A stretch of 41,128 nucleotides of DNA from Methylophaga sp. (lineage in GTDB: Bacteria; Pseudomonadota; Gammaproteobacteria; Nitrosococcales; Methylophagaceae), in the NCBI GenBank assembly GCA_002733105.1, contig NVUI01000009.1, positions 56,205 through 97,332 of the forward strand, read 5' to 3'. The translations under genes were made by a program, and so were the position numbers. This document shows positions 15,569 to 26,767 of the stretch, piece by piece (within the stretch, counting starts at the first letter, position 1; each line of letters opens with the position of its first letter). A model generated the notes under the pieces. The model saw only the letters and a program-made list of their open reading frames with translations, did no database searches and was not told the origin of the DNA.

Positions 15569-17062
15569 ATGCAGTATTTTGTCACAACTGAAGCACTGGC
15601 AATACAGAAAACTGATTGTATTGCTGTCGCTGTTTTTGAACAAGGCCAATTGAGCACAAGCGCACAGATCATCAATTCCTTGGATAATAATATAATTGAA
15701 AAATTAATTAACCAAGGTGACATCTCCGGAAAACCGGGCCAAACATTAATGCTGCATGATATCAATGGCCTATCTAGTCCAAGAGTATTACTTGTTGGTT
15801 GTGGTCAACAGAATAAAACCAATGAAAGTGACTTTAACAAAGCCACCACCGCGCTGATAAAAACGTTAAATAAATGTGGTGCAAGCACAGCAACAAGTTG
15901 CTTAGCCGAAATTACGGTTAATGAACGCACAAAAGGTTGGAATACCCGTCAAACAATTATTGCAGCGGGTGCCGCTCTTTATCAATATAGCCAAACCAAA
16001 AGTAACTCAAAACCGCAAGATAATCCCATTGAACAGCTCAGCTTTTTAGCTGAAAACGATGAAGTAGCTGAACTAGAACAAGCCGTAAATTCAGGACAAG
16101 CTATTGCTAATGGCATGGATCTAGCTCGAAACTTAGGTAATTTGCCTGGCAATATATGTACACCTACATATCTTGCGGAACAAGCGATTGATATTGGACA
16201 ACGTTTTGACTCAATTACCACCACCATACTTGAAGAAGCTGATATGGAAAAACTGGGTATGGCATCACTGTTATCAGTGTCTCGTGGTAGCCGTGAACCC
16301 GCTAAATTGATCACTATGGAGTACCGAGGCTCTGGTGATGATCGTCCCGTAGTATTAGTCGGAAAAGGCTTAACCTTTGATGCCGGTGGTATTTCATTAA
16401 AACCATCCCAAGCGATGGATGAAATGAAATATGACATGTGTGGCTCTGCTAGTGTGTTTGGCACCATCACTGCTATTGCCGAGCTCAATTTACCGATTAA
16501 TGTCGTCGGTGTTATACCTAGCTCTGAGAACCTTCCTGATGGCGATGCAAATAAACCAGGGGATGTTGTGACCAGTATGGCTGGACACACTATTGAGATA
16601 TTAAATACGGATGCTGAAGGCCGCTTAATCTTGTGTGATGCTTTAACCTATAGTGAGCGATTTGATCCCGCAGTCGTTATCGATATTGCCACATTAACAG
16701 GCGCTATTATTGTGGCACTTGGCAGCCATGCAACGGGTTTGATGTCAAATAATCAACCCTTAGCTGATGCTCTGTTACAAGCTGGAAATGACAGTCATGA
16801 TCGCACATGGCAACTGCCTATCTGGGATGATTATCAACAGCAACTCGATAGTAATTTTGCTGACATCGCTAATATTGGTGGCAAAGAAGCGGGTAGTGTC
16901 ACTGCCGCCTGTTTCCTCTCCCGATTCACCAAAAAATTCAACTGGGCTCATCTCGATATCGCAGGTACAGCATGGGTCGGAGGTAAAGCTAAAGGCGCAA
17001 CAGGACGTCCTGTACCACTACTAGTTCAATTTATACAAAACCGTATTGCTGCTAACAATTAA
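15569..17062 (+). CDS. pepA: Leucyl aminopeptidase (M17 family)
   Basis: PepA removes N-terminal residues from peptides with a two-metal centre; in E. coli it also binds DNA in Xer recombination and represses carAB. The protein has 497 residues. The N-terminal macro-like domain covers about 1-165 and the catalytic domain the rest. Metal ligands fall in the expected blocks: K266 and D271 (GKGLTFDAGG), D289 (KYDMCGS), and D348/E350 in NTDAEGRL (346-353). An AGGAGA ribosome site precedes the ATG. The holC start overlaps its stop by one base (TAATG). Confidence 0.96.
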   Translation: MQYFVTTEALAIQKTDCIAVAVFEQGQLSTSAQIINSLDNNIIEKLINQGDISGKPGQTLMLHDINGLSSPRVLLVGCGQQNKTNESDFNKATTALIKTLNKCGASTATSCLAEITVNERTKGWNTRQTIIAAGAALYQYSQTKSNSKPQDNPIEQLSFLAENDEVAELEQAVNSGQAIANGMDLARNLGNLPGNICTPTYLAEQAIDIGQRFDSITTTILEEADMEKLGMASLLSVSRGSREPAKLITMEYRGSGDDRPVVLVGKGLTFDAGGISLKPSQAMDEMKYDMCGSASVFGTITAIAELNLPINVVGVIPSSENLPDGDANKPGDVVTSMAGHTIEILNTDAEGRLILCDALTYSERFDPAVVIDIATLTGAIIVALGSHATGLMSNNQPLADALLQAGNDSHDRTWQLPIWDDYQQQLDSNFADIANIGGKEAGSVTAACFLSRFTKKFNWAHLDIAGTAWVGGKAKGATGRPVPLLVQFIQNRIAANN

Positions 17063-17484
17063 TGACGCGAATTAGTTTTTATATATTAAAAGGAACAGAA
17101 GCAGCCAGTCGGCAGGAATTTGCCTGTCGACTGGCTGAAAAAGCCTATAAACTGGGTCACCATGTTTACATTCATACACAGAGTGCTGATGAGAGTGAGT
17201 TAATTAACCAAGCTTTATGGTCTTTTCGACCTGATAGTTTTGTACCACATCAAATCCATCAAGGTGATGACCAAAATGAGCCCGTTTTAATTGGCCATGA
17301 TGCTGCACCGCCTCGATTGATGGACTTATTAATTAACCTTAATCCTTCACAGCCCTTATTTTTCAGCCAGTTTGAACGTTTGGCAGAACTTATTGATGAT
17401 AGGGAAGAGATTAAAATTGAAGGCCGAAAACGCTTTCAATTTTATAAAGAGCGTGGTTATGAATTAGAAACACATCGCCTTTAA
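17062..17484 (+). CDS. holC: DNA polymerase III chi subunit
   Basis: Chi links the clamp loader to single-strand-binding protein at the fork. This 140-residue protein has the family N-terminus (MTRISFYILKG), the AEKAYKLGHHVYIHT block, and the LWSFRPDSFVPHQ motif, with a typical C-terminal RKRFQFYKERGYELETHRL. It overlaps pepA by one base, the usual pepA-holC coupling. In many relatives valS follows directly; here a reverse-strand signalling gene lies in between, its stop nine bases from the holC stop. Confidence 0.93.
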   Translation: MTRISFYILKGTEAASRQEFACRLAEKAYKLGHHVYIHTQSADESELINQALWSFRPDSFVPHQIHQGDDQNEPVLIGHDAAPPRLMDLLINLNPSQPLFFSQFERLAELIDDREEIKIEGRKRFQFYKERGYELETHRL

Positions 17485-17492
17485 ATTAAAAT

Positions 17493-20400
17493 TTATGGCT
17501 GATTCTCTGTCAATAAAGTGGTCATCTCATCAACAGATATCGGCTTACTAAAAAAATATCCTTGAGCAAACTGGCAACCTAATAAGGTTAACAAATCTTG
17601 CTGCTGTTTTCGTTCCACCCCTTCCGCCACGACTTGCAAACCAAGATTATCAGCTAAAGCAATGATCGATCGTACTATTGCATGGTCCGAAGTATCACTA
17701 TCTAACTCACTGACAAATGATCGATCAATCTTTAAGATATCTACAGGGAATCGTTTTAGATAACTCAAACTAGAATATCCTGTGCCAAAATCATCAATAC
17801 TTAATGTTATCCCTAATGCTTTTAGACCCTCCATCGTTTGAATAGCTGACTCAACATCATTCATCACCAAGCTTTCTGTTAACTCAAATTCAACTTTATT
17901 AGCAGGTATGCCTATTTGATCAAGGATTGTTGCCGCTTGTTTAACAAAGTCAGCTTGTTTGAATTGCTTGATCGATATATTAATAGCGACATTATTTAAC
18001 CAGGGGAATTTCTTCAACCAAACTTTCATTTGCTCACAGGCCGTTGTCATCACCCATTCACCTATCGGTAAAATAATGCCTGTTTCTTCTGCTAACGGAA
18101 TAAAATCCATGGGGGGTACAAGCCCTAATTCTGGGCTTTGCCACCTGATTAAGGCTTCCATACCTATAATCTGACCTGTGTACAAATCAATTTTTGGCTG
18201 GTAAAGCAACACAAACTCATCAGACTCTAATGCTTTGCGTAATCCTTTTTCTAAATTAAGGCGATGCACAATTTTTTCGTTAATCGCTTGCGTGTAAAAC
18301 TGACTATTATTTCGTCCCTGATCTTTTGCTAAATACATTGCAGCATCCGCATATTGGATCAAGTCGTCAGGTTCTATAGCATCATCAGGATAGATGCTGA
18401 TGCCAATGCTACCTGTCACTGTTAACTCATGACTGGCTAAATGATAAGGTTGCTGCATTTGATCAAGCAACTTATTTGCCATATTGCAGGCGTCATTAAT
18501 GTCTGTAATTTCTGGCATTACTACAACAAACTCATCACCACCAAAACGGGCAAGCGTATCCTCACCACGAATCATTTTTTGTAATCTTTGTGTTAATGTT
18601 TTTAATAATTCATCACCTTGTTGATGACCTAGGGAATCATTAATATATTTAAATTGATCAACATCAATAAATAATACCGCCATCTTTGTGTTGTGTCTTT
18701 GTGCATGAAATATAGCTTGAGCAAGCCGATCTTGTAACAAACTACGATTGGGTAAACCTGTTAGCCCATCATGGGTTGCTAAATAGTTAATGCGTTGTTG
18801 TGCTGCATGCCTTTCCGTTACGTCTTCTAATATAGCGACAAAATGTGTTGTCATTCCATCATTATCTGTCAGAGGTGTAATGGTATACAGAACATTAAAT
18901 AAACTCCCATCTTTTCTACGATTGACAATTTCACCCTGCCAAACATCACCATCACTCACTGTTTGCCAGATATCTCTGACGTATCCAGCATGATTTTCAC
19001 CCGATCTCAACAGTCGTGGGCTTAAACCAAGAACCTCATCAATATTATATTGTGTCAGCCTGATAAATGAGTCATTAACCCATTCAATAATACCTTTCTC
19101 GTCGGTAATCATGATGGCATTGGCTGTTTTTTCAACAGCCATCCGGTGAAGTCTCATCAAACGCTGGTCTTCGGCTATCTGACAAATCAATCTTAATTCA
19201 GATGCGAATACGGTCATTATTTGTTGGTATTCTTTGTCAAACTGCTCTACCAATTCACTGTGTATACCAATCACACCTTGATATTCATTGCTTGGATTAA
19301 ATGGAAAAAATAAGCTATCTTGCAAATCATCCCGCTTTAGTCTCACTTTCCACACACTATCAACATTTGAATATTGATTAATGTGAATGGGCACACAGTC
19401 TCGAACGACCTGCATCACAGGGCCACCTTCATTGTGCAAACCAAGCCAAAGCCCGTCATTATCGTATAAAAAATCTTGCCTTTCACCAGCAGCAAACAAC
19501 TGTTTCTGATGTTTATCCTTGCACAACATAATCCAAAATAAAGGTACATCCATAATGAGTACCATTTCTTGTGCAATAAAGGTAAGCAAAGTTGACATTG
19601 AACAATCCGCAACTAACACCATTTTTTCAGCTGTTCGTAAAGTATCATTTACATCTTTGCTCAGACGAGCCATGTGAATATTTTCTAGTGTCCCCACTAT
19701 CATATGCTGCTTAATATTGACTTGAAGTGACATATTGATCCAGATATAACGCTGATCAATTGTTAACAATCGTACTTCACCCAGCCAAGACTGAATATCC
19801 CCACTATAAAGTGACTTTATAACACGTGATATCTTCTGATGTTCACTAGGATGCAAAAATTCAGCAACTGGCTTATGGACTGATGTTTTATAATTATTCC
19901 CTGATAAATGACGCCATGTTGGACTCAAAAATTGCCATGTTCCATTTTTGCCAATTTGAACTATCACTTCGCGAACAGTATCTACAACATCTCGATAGCG
20001 CTGTTCTGATATTAGTAATTGCTCAGTTTCCTTACAAAGATTCTCTTGCATAGTATCCAGCGCACGTTCTAATTGTGCTATCTCATCTACTCCGCTAGTC
20101 AAAATAGATGTTGTATCCACATCGCCACAGGCATAATGTCGTGCTTTATCCGTCAAACCAAGTAAGGGAGTTACAATCATACGTCTTGCTGCAATATTAA
20201 TAAGTACACCAGCGAGAATCATTGCCAGAGTAATAAGCAGTAATGTAAGCCATATTTGCTTCTGCAACGGCGCGAGTATCTTATCTGTTGGTATCATTCG
20301 AAAATATGACCACTGCATTGGTGCAATTTCAATAGCGATGACCTCATAGAAATCATCCAACAGTTTCACTCTACCTAAATGCTGTGCAATTAATGATAAA

Positions 20401-20765
20401 GGCTGTTTAAATACGGCTGCTAATGACTCATCTGTATAGTTGATCTGGAGGTTTTCAGGGATAGATTGCCAAGGTCCTGCAAGAATAAAATTCTTATCCA
20501 AATCTAATAAAAAATGTTGCTCGCTGTCATACTCATTCTGAGCAGAAAGTAGCTGAGTGATGTCAGCTAGCTGCTCACTATCATTTTCCATCAATAAGCG
20601 CTTGATAGATACATCAACCAAAGCTTGTGTCTGATGTTTTAGATCCGCAATTTCACTGCGTAACAAAGATTGTTTTGAACTTTGATAATAAATAAATAAT
20701 GCTAGAATTGTGGTCAATAAAACACTCACAACCACGATCCAACTCAGCTTTTGCGACAGCTTCAT
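17493..20765 (-). CDS. Membrane sensor with HAMP, PAS, GAF, PAS, GGDEF and EAL domains
   Basis: A 1090-residue cyclic-di-GMP protein. TM1 is at about 9-28, then a periplasmic sensor (29-170), TM2 (171-193), HAMP (194-247), PAS (252-365), a GAF-like domain (375-535), PAS (540-650, RKDGSLFNVLYTITPLTD), GGDEF (660-830) and EAL (845-1085). The GGDEF site (742-746) is intact, and RGED (733-736) is the inhibitory I-site RxxD. The EAL motif (E870-A-L), ELTES (961-965) and DDFGTG (991-996) are also intact, so both synthesis and hydrolysis are possible; which dominates cannot be told. The signal is unknown. It is single, antisense to its neighbours, and splits holC from valS, suggesting insertion into a conserved cluster. 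Confidence 0.93.
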   Translation of the reverse strand: MKLSQKLSWIVVVSVLLTTILALFIYYQSSKQSLLRSEIADLKHQTQALVDVSIKRLLMENDSEQLADITQLLSAQNEYDSEQHFLLDLDKNFILAGPWQSIPENLQINYTDESLAAVFKQPLSLIAQHLGRVKLLDDFYEVIAIEIAPMQWSYFRMIPTDKILAPLQKQIWLTLLLITLAMILAGVLINIAARRMIVTPLLGLTDKARHYACGDVDTTSILTSGVDEIAQLERALDTMQENLCKETEQLLISEQRYRDVVDTVREVIVQIGKNGTWQFLSPTWRHLSGNNYKTSVHKPVAEFLHPSEHQKISRVIKSLYSGDIQSWLGEVRLLTIDQRYIWINMSLQVNIKQHMIVGTLENIHMARLSKDVNDTLRTAEKMVLVADCSMSTLLTFIAQEMVLIMDVPLFWIMLCKDKHQKQLFAAGERQDFLYDNDGLWLGLHNEGGPVMQVVRDCVPIHINQYSNVDSVWKVRLKRDDLQDSLFFPFNPSNEYQGVIGIHSELVEQFDKEYQQIMTVFASELRLICQIAEDQRLMRLHRMAVEKTANAIMITDEKGIIEWVNDSFIRLTQYNIDEVLGLSPRLLRSGENHAGYVRDIWQTVSDGDVWQGEIVNRRKDGSLFNVLYTITPLTDNDGMTTHFVAILEDVTERHAAQQRINYLATHDGLTGLPNRSLLQDRLAQAIFHAQRHNTKMAVLFIDVDQFKYINDSLGHQQGDELLKTLTQRLQKMIRGEDTLARFGGDEFVVVMPEITDINDACNMANKLLDQMQQPYHLASHELTVTGSIGISIYPDDAIEPDDLIQYADAAMYLAKDQGRNNSQFYTQAINEKIVHRLNLEKGLRKALESDEFVLLYQPKIDLYTGQIIGMEALIRWQSPELGLVPPMDFIPLAEETGIILPIGEWVMTTACEQMKVWLKKFPWLNNVAINISIKQFKQADFVKQAATILDQIGIPANKVEFELTESLVMNDVESAIQTMEGLKALGITLSIDDFGTGYSSLSYLKRFPVDILKIDRSFVSELDSDTSDHAIVRSIIALADNLGLQVVAEGVERKQQQDLLTLLGCQFAQGYFFSKPISVDEMTTLLTENQP

Positions 20766-20842
20766 GCTGCTGTATCCACATTATCTTTAATCTGCGCGAC
20801 CAAAATCTATCTCCTTGCCTATCCTATCCTTCTGCCAACGAT

Positions 20843-20848
20843 TATAAT
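20843..20848 (+). promoter_or_regulatory. -10 element of valS
   Basis: A perfect TATAAT lies 36 bases before the valS ATG; no good -35 at 16-18 bp. Having its own promoter fits the separation of valS from holC by the reverse-strand sensor gene. Confidence 0.45.
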
Positions 20849-20884
20849 GCTTGGCTTCAATTAATAATACAACCCTGATAAAAC

Positions 20885-23638
20885 ATGGAAAAAACCTACA
20901 GCCCTGATCAAATTGAACAACACTGGTACCAAACTTGGGAAAAAAATGGTGAATTCAAGCCATCCGGTGAAGGTAGCCCTTATGCCATTATGCTGCCACC
21001 ACCGAATGTCACAGGCAGTCTACACATGGGGCATGGTTTTAATAACACCATCATGGATACGCTCACCCGATATCACCGGATGAAAGGTGATAACACTTTG
21101 TGGCAACCAGGTACTGACCACGCAGGTATTGCTACTCAAATGGTGGTGGAGCGCCAATTGAATGCCGAAGGTAAAACACGTCATGACTTAGGTCGCGACC
21201 AATTTATTGACCGTATTTGGGACTGGAAAGAAGAATCAGGTAATAACATCACCCGCCAATTACGTCGCCTAGGTTCTTCTTTAGATTGGTCACGTGATCG
21301 CTTCACCATGGATGAAGATTTATCTAAAGCGGTCAAACATGTCTTTGTAGAACTGCATAAAGAAGGTCTAATCTATCGAGGCAAACGCCTTGTTAATTGG
21401 GACCCTGTGCTGCACACAGCCGTCTCTGATTTAGAAGTATTGTCAGAAGAAGAAGCTGGTCATATGTGGCATTTCCGTTACCCATTAACAGATGGTTCAG
21501 GCCACTTAGTAGTGGCAACAACTCGCCCTGAAACCATGTTGGGCGATACCGCTGTTGCAGTGCATCCTAACGATGAACGATATAAACACCTTATTGGCCA
21601 AACCATTACCCTGCCCTTGGTTGGTCGTGAAATTCCGATTATAGCCGATGATTATGTTGATCAAGACTTTGGTACGGGTTGTGTCAAAATCACCCCTGCT
21701 CATGACTTTAATGATGCTGAAATAGGTCAACGTCATGATCTCGAAAAAATCAATATCTTAACGATTGATGCTGCCATCAACGACAATGCACCAGAGAAAT
21801 ATCGCGGTCTTGATCGTTATGAAGCCCGTAAAGTGATTGTTCAAGATTTAGACAAACTCGGTTTATTAGATAGCATTAAAGATCACACATTGATGGTGCC
21901 GCGTGGCGATCGTAGTGGCGCAGTTATTGAGCCGTTATTAACAGACCAATGGTATGTTAAAGCCGATGCACTTGCTGAACCTGCGGTAAAAGCGGTGCAA
22001 GAAGGTAAAATCAAATTTGTACCCGGCAACTGGGACAAAACCTTTTATAACTGGATGGACGGCATTCAAGATTGGTGCATTTCACGTCAAATATGGTGGG
22101 GTCACCGTATCCCAGCCTGGTACGACGATGAAGGCAATATTTATGTTGCTAATGATGAAGCCACCGTTCGTCAAGAAAATAACCTTGCTGACGATGTAAA
22201 CCTTCGACAAGATGAAGATGTTTTAGATACCTGGTTCTCCTCTGCCCTTTGGCCTTTTTCAACCTTAGGTTGGCCAGAAAAAACAGCTGCAGTAAACACT
22301 TGGTATCCCGGCAGTGTCTTAGTCACCGGTTTTGACATTATCTTTTTCTGGGTCGCCAGAATGATGATGATGGGTCTGAAGTTTATGGACGATGTGCCAT
22401 TTAAAGAAGTCTATATCCATGGCTTAGTACGTGATTCCCACGGTCATAAAATGTCTAAGTCTAAAGGTAATGTTTTAGATCCTATCGATATTATTGATGG
22501 CATAGACCTAGAGTCTTTGGTCAAAAAACGTACCTCTGGGCTGATGAACCCCAAAGATGCCCCCAAAATTGAAAAAGCGACACGCAAAGAATTTCCTGAT
22601 GGTATCGAACCACATGGTACCGATGCATTACGTTTCACCTTTGCCTCTTTAGCGTCAACCGGTCGTGATATCAACTTTGATATGAACCGTATTGGTGGTT
22701 ATCGTAACTTCTGTAACAAGTTATGGAATGCCGCACGTTATGTATTAATGAATACCGAAGGTCAAGACACCGGTATTGATAATGACGATGTGGAATTAAG
22801 CCTCGCTGATCGTTGGATTATTTCAAAACTTCAAACTACAGAACAAAAGGTCACGGCTGCTATCGAAGGTTATCGTTTTGACCATGCAGCACAAGCTATC
22901 TATGAGTTTATTTGGGATAATTACTGTAGTTGGTATTTAGAGTTATCAAAACCAGTGTTATCTAGTGATAGAGCCTCTGAAGCGGCTAAACGTGGCACCC
23001 GTCGTACTTTAGTGCGGGTATTAGAAGCGACTTTGCGTATGACGCATCCTTTTATGCCATTTATCACCGAAGAAATCTGGCAGACCGTTGCCCCACTTGC
23101 AGGTAAAATGGGTAATAGCATCATGAGTCAACCTTACCCAGTAACAAATGAAAACAAGATTGATGCAAAAGCCGTAGCTGAAATGGAATGGGTGATGGAA
23201 TTCATTACTGGCATTCGATCTATTCGTTCACAAATGAACATTCCACCTAAAAAGCAATTGCCGGTGATCTTAAAAGACAGCCAACAACAGGATTTAGATC
23301 GGGTGGAAAACAACCGTGAATTCCTAAGCCGCCTAGCCAACCTAGAAAGTATTGACACGCTTGATGGTGATGCTCCAGCTGCTGCAACAGCTTTAGTAGG
23401 CAAAATGGAAATATTGATCCCATTAGAGGGTTTGATTGATAAAAAAGCTGAAATCCAGCGTTTGGACAGAGAAACTGCCAAATTAGAAAAGGTAATTAAA
23501 CAATCTTCAGGCAAGTTGAATAATGAAAACTACACTGCTAAAGCCCCTGCTGAAGTGGTACAAAAAGAGCGCGACAAACTAACTGAGATGGAACAAGCAT
23601 TGTCTCAGTTACAGCAACAACGTGATTCTTTGGTGTAA
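20885..23638 (+). CDS. valS: Valyl-tRNA synthetase
   Basis: ValS charges tRNA-Val and edits mischarged threonine. The 917-residue class I enzyme has HMGH (47-50, the HIGH motif, after PPPNVTGSL), the CP1 editing domain (about 190-345, with [15 protein letters not shown]), KMSKS (522-526), an anticodon-binding domain (about 640-790) and a C-terminal coiled coil (about 850-917, [20 protein letters not shown]) that contacts the tRNA corner. Length and motif order are normal. A cognate tRNA-Val gene is at the window start. No T-box or other leader structure is evident. Confidence 0.97.
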   Translation: MEKTYSPDQIEQHWYQTWEKNGEFKPSGEGSPYAIMLPPPNVTGSLHMGHGFNNTIMDTLTRYHRMKGDNTLWQPGTDHAGIATQMVVERQLNAEGKTRHDLGRDQFIDRIWDWKEESGNNITRQLRRLGSSLDWSRDRFTMDEDLSKAVKHVFVELHKEGLIYRGKRLVNWDPVLHTAVSDLEVLSEEEAGHMWHFRYPLTDGSGHLVVATTRPETMLGDTAVAVHPNDERYKHLIGQTITLPLVGREIPIIADDYVDQDFGTGCVKITPAHDFNDAEIGQRHDLEKINILTIDAAINDNAPEKYRGLDRYEARKVIVQDLDKLGLLDSIKDHTLMVPRGDRSGAVIEPLLTDQWYVKADALAEPAVKAVQEGKIKFVPGNWDKTFYNWMDGIQDWCISRQIWWGHRIPAWYDDEGNIYVANDEATVRQENNLADDVNLRQDEDVLDTWFSSALWPFSTLGWPEKTAAVNTWYPGSVLVTGFDIIFFWVARMMMMGLKFMDDVPFKEVYIHGLVRDSHGHKMSKSKGNVLDPIDIIDGIDLESLVKKRTSGLMNPKDAPKIEKATRKEFPDGIEPHGTDALRFTFASLASTGRDINFDMNRIGGYRNFCNKLWNAARYVLMNTEGQDTGIDNDDVELSLADRWIISKLQTTEQKVTAAIEGYRFDHAAQAIYEFIWDNYCSWYLELSKPVLSSDRASEAAKRGTRRTLVRVLEATLRMTHPFMPFITEEIWQTVAPLAGKMGNSIMSQPYPVTNENKIDAKAVAEMEWVMEFITGIRSIRSQMNIPPKKQLPVILKDSQQQDLDRVENNREFLSRLANLESIDTLDGDAPAAATALVGKMEILIPLEGLIDKKAEIQRLDRETAKLEKVIKQSSGKLNNENYTAKAPAEVVQKERDKLTEMEQALSQLQQQRDSLV

Positions 23639-23678
23639 ATAATTAGTAATCAAAGGTAGTTACATAAATCTGTCCCTT

Positions 23679-24185
23679 TTAATCTGGCTTTAGAAACTCG
23701 ACTAATTCACCTCTATCACTATAAATATCAAACGCATTATTAGGGAACTCAAACAACGCTAGGTTGGCTGTCGACATTGATGTAATACTGTTATTAGACC
23801 TATCAGATTGAGTTAAGAGGTAATGTAGCAAACCTTCCAGACCGGGATTATGTGCGACAATCATTAAACTATTTAAGCCGTTTTTATATAACTGAATACA
23901 TTCCAATAAGCTATCTAAACTAGCAAGATATAGATTTTTTTCATAGATAATCTTTTCTGATAAAGCATCGGTAAATGCATCTACCACTAATACTGTCGTT
24001 TGTTTTGCTCTAAGCGCCGGTGATGAAATAATCTGTTGCGGTATTTTATTGTTCTCGAGTAGCCACTGACCAATAGCTTTCGCATTTTTCTCGCCACGGC
24101 TATTAATCGGACGATCAAAATCTGACCTGCCCGCATCAGACCAATCAGATTTTGCATGACGCATAATATATAACTTAAATGTCAT
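23679..24185 (-). CDS. sixA: SixA-type phosphohistidine phosphatase
   Basis: SixA is a small histidine phosphatase; in E. coli it dephosphorylates the nitrogen phosphotransferase protein NPr. The ATG at 24183-24185 gives 168 residues and places the catalytic motif at the N-terminus: LYIMRHAKSDWSD, with RHA (9-11) carrying the phosphate-accepting His10. A GTAGGA ribosome site precedes it. The second conserved histidine sits in the MIVAHNPGLEGL block. An open frame extends 22 codons further upstream, but those residues overlap the malic-enzyme 3' end and are not conserved. The spacing suggests it ends the malic-enzyme transcript. Confidence 0.88.
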   Translation of the reverse strand: MTFKLYIMRHAKSDWSDAGRSDFDRPINSRGEKNAKAIGQWLLENNKIPQQIISSPALRAKQTTVLVVDAFTDALSEKIIYEKNLYLASLDSLLECIQLYKNGLNSLMIVAHNPGLEGLLHYLLTQSDRSNNSITSMSTANLALFEFPNNAFDIYSDRGELVEFLKPD

Positions 24186-24235
24186 GATGAGAATCCTACA
24201 AAAAATATTTATTCGTTCATCGAATCTAACCTGAA

Positions 24236-25927
24236 CTAAGCATCCAACCACTTATATGTTCTATACTCAGGCACCCAAAAACTAGCCTCAATATTTTCCC
24301 GTAATTGTTGATCGCTAAGCTGTTCTGCAAAACCTTGTTGTTGTGCCACTTTAGCCACAGCAAAAGCAATCTTCTTACTAAGTTCAGTAATCTCGGTGAG
24401 TGGTGGTAATAATGCACCATCACCCGTTATAACAACAGGTGATGATTCTGCTAGTACTTCACTTGAAACCATTAACATTTCATCGGTAATTCGCGTTATT
24501 TTTGCTGCCACAACCGCTAAACCAAAACCCGGGAAAATATAACTATTATTGCACTGCGGGATAGGATAAGACTCACCCTTATATTGAACAGGATCAAATG
24601 GGCTGCCTGTTGCAATGATAGCGCGACCATCGGTCCATTCAACCAATTGTTCTGGTGTTGCTTCAATTTTTGAAGATGGATTACTTAATGGAAAAATAAT
24701 GGGTCTGTCACAACTATTTTGCATGGTTTTAATGATAGACTCAGTAAATAAGTCTGGCTGACCTGAGACCCCAATTAATACGGTGGGTTTTGCAAAACTC
24801 ATTACATCAATTAATGGTGCATATTGCTCGGTATATTCCCAGCCTGTTAAATTGGCTTTCTTTTGCGCTAAGTTTTGTTGGAAATCTAATAAATCAGGTG
24901 AGTCTTCAGTTAACAAACCATATCGTCCCACCATATAAATCTGACTACGTGCTTGTTGTTCAGATAGACCTTCGGCACACATCTGAGCCACAATTTGCTC
25001 AGCGATACCACAACCGGCTGAACCCGCCCCAACAAAGACTATTTTTTGTTCTGCCAGTCGTTCATCTTTGGCATGGCTCGCTGCCAGCAATGTGCCAACG
25101 GTGACTGCTGCCGTACCTTGAATATCGTCATTAAAACAACAAATTTGATTGCGGTAACGCTTTAATAATGGCAACGCTTTAGTTTGTTGAAAATCTTCAA
25201 ATTGAAGTAGTGCTTCAGGCCATCGTTTTTTAATGGCTGCCACAAATAATTCTAACAATTCATCATATTGTTCTGCTTCAACACGCTCATGATGCCAGCC
25301 CATATACAGTGGATCATCTAATAGTTGCTGATTATTGGTTCCGACATCAAGCACAATGGGTAAAGTATAAGCAGGACTGATCCCAGCACAAGCTGTGTAT
25401 AAAGATAGTTTACCAATGGGAATGCCCATACCACCAATGCCTTGGTCGCCCAAACCAAGAATTCGACTACCATCGGTAACAACAATGATTTTTACATTCT
25501 TTTTAGTGACATTGTTTAATATTTCATCAATATTATGCCGATCAGGGTAAGCAATAAATAATCCCCGAGCACGTCGATATATTTCAGAAAATCGCTCACA
25601 AGCCTCGCCTACAACGGGGGTATAAATGATAGGCATCATTTCTTCAATATGTTGTTGAACTAAGCGATAAAACAGTGTTTCATTACTGTCTTGAATTGCT
25701 CGCAAATAAATGTGCTTATTGATGGGTTCATCAAAGCTGGAATATTGAATATATGAGCGTTTTACTTGTTGCTCTATCGTTTCATGTGCATTAGGTAGTA
25801 AGCCAGTCAAATTAAATGCTTCACGTTCTTGTTCGCTAAATGCAGAGCCTTTATTTAGCAGAGGGATACTCAATAATGTTGGGCCAGAATAGTTAAGGTA
25901 AATCGGGGCATTTGTATTGAGTGTCAT
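24236..25927 (-). CDS. maeA: NAD-type malic enzyme
   Basis: The enzyme oxidatively decarboxylates malate to pyruvate. The 563-residue length and the order of blocks match the E. coli MaeA/SfcA type: [18 protein letters not shown] (about 100-117), [19 protein letters not shown] (151-169, with the catalytic region that follows), [20 protein letters not shown] with the metal-binding aspartates, and a nucleotide fold [15 protein letters not shown]. Length and motifs favour NAD over NADP (the NADP enzymes MaeB are fused to a phosphotransacetylase domain). Start ATG at 25925-25927 with AGGA upstream. It follows sufT by 42 bp on the same strand and may be read through from the SUF operon. Confidence 0.93.
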   Translation of the reverse strand: MTLNTNAPIYLNYSGPTLLSIPLLNKGSAFSEQEREAFNLTGLLPNAHETIEQQVKRSYIQYSSFDEPINKHIYLRAIQDSNETLFYRLVQQHIEEMMPIIYTPVVGEACERFSEIYRRARGLFIAYPDRHNIDEILNNVTKKNVKIIVVTDGSRILGLGDQGIGGMGIPIGKLSLYTACAGISPAYTLPIVLDVGTNNQQLLDDPLYMGWHHERVEAEQYDELLELFVAAIKKRWPEALLQFEDFQQTKALPLLKRYRNQICCFNDDIQGTAAVTVGTLLAASHAKDERLAEQKIVFVGAGSAGCGIAEQIVAQMCAEGLSEQQARSQIYMVGRYGLLTEDSPDLLDFQQNLAQKKANLTGWEYTEQYAPLIDVMSFAKPTVLIGVSGQPDLFTESIIKTMQNSCDRPIIFPLSNPSSKIEATPEQLVEWTDGRAIIATGSPFDPVQYKGESYPIPQCNNSYIFPGFGLAVVAAKITRITDEMLMVSSEVLAESSPVVITGDGALLPPLTEITELSKKIAFAVAKVAQQQGFAEQLSDQQLRENIEASFWVPEYRTYKWLDA

Positions 25928-25969
25928 ATTTCATCCTAAAAGAATATTAATAATGCACAAAATACTAAC

Positions 25970-26302
25970 CTAAAACATCCCCAATTGTAACTGTGCCGCT
26001 TCACTCATCATATCTTTGGTCCAAGGTGGATCCCAGACCAATTCGACTTTAACCTCATTTACATTTGGTACTGTCGCCACTTTAGCTTCTATATCACCAG
26101 GAAATGATTGTGCAACAGGGCAACCCGGCGCAGTTAAAGTCATATTGATGTCAACTTTTTTATCTTCACTGATATTGATATCATAAATTAATCCCAGTTC
26201 ATAAATGTTGACTGGAATTTCAGGATCATAGATGGTTTTCAGCATCTCAATCACATCTTCTTTCAGCTCATCTAGGCTGACTTCAAAATAATGTTCACTC
26301 AT
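25970..26302 (-). CDS. sufT: SufT-type (MIP18/DUF59) iron-sulfur assembly protein
   Basis: A 110-residue MIP18-family protein. The family core YDPEIPVNIYELGLIYDI runs from residue 25, and TAPGCPVAQ holds the conserved Cys61, with the KVELVWDPPWTKDMMSE ending typical of the SUF-linked branch. Members help mature Fe-S proteins, and SufT was shown in Staphylococcus to matter when demand for clusters is high. It is the last gene of the SUF operon, 12 bp after sufU. Confidence 0.9.
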   Translation of the reverse strand: MSEHYFEVSLDELKEDVIEMLKTIYDPEIPVNIYELGLIYDINISEDKKVDINMTLTAPGCPVAQSFPGDIEAKVATVPNVNEVKVELVWDPPWTKDMMSEAAQLQLGMF

Positions 26303-26314
26303 TGTATTTTCCTA

Positions 26315-26767
26315 TTATTCTGTTGTCACTGAAAGATTATGGTCACTATCCATAGCCGCATGCATGGTATGCCAGGACAAAGTGGCACACTTAACGCGTG
26401 CTGGAAATTCTTTAACACCACTCAATACCGCCAATTTACCCAAGGTTGCACTATCCACATCTTCACCGGTCATCTGTTTATGAACTTGCTCATAAAGTGC
26501 TTCAGCTTCTGCTAAGGTTTTGCCTTTAAGGGCTTCCGTCATTAATGATGCTGATGCCACTGAAATCGCACAGCCACTGCCCTGAAAACTCACATCATCT
26601 ATCACATCATCATCTAACTTAACGAACACCACTAAGGCATCACCACATAGTGGATTATTACCATGCGCTAGATGATTAGCATCACTCATTTCACGAAAGT
26701 TACGTGGTTTTTTATTGTGATCCATAATCACTTGCTGATAGAGATCTCTTAAATCTGCACTACTCAT
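26315..26767 (-). CDS. sufU: SufU-type zinc protein, sulfur acceptor for SufS
   Basis: The 150-residue protein carries the zinc ligands of SufU, C41 and D43 (LCGD), C66 (SGCAIS) and C127 (RVKCATLSW). It also has the insertion around LAVLSGVKEFPARV that separates SufU from IscU scaffolds. SufU takes persulfide sulfur from SufS by ligand swapping, the role SufE plays in E. coli. The ATG at 26765-26767 overlaps the sufS stop in an ATGA; an open frame 43 codons upstream lies inside sufS and is not used. SufU is best known from Gram-positive bacteria, so its presence without sufE or sufA is a noteworthy operon type for a gammaproteobacterium. Confidence 0.92.
   Translation of the reverse strand: MSSADLRDLYQQVIMDHNKKPRNFREMSDANHLAHGNNPLCGDALVVFVKLDDDVIDDVSFQGSGCAISVASASLMTEALKGKTLAEAEALYEQVHKQMTGEDVDSATLGKLAVLSGVKEFPARVKCATLSWHTMHAAMDSDHNLSVTTE

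Noticed and set aside
24186-24251. Longer N-terminus for SixA
   Set aside because: It overlaps the malic-enzyme stop and is not conserved; the downstream ATG has a GTAGGA ribosome site and places RHA at the normal position.
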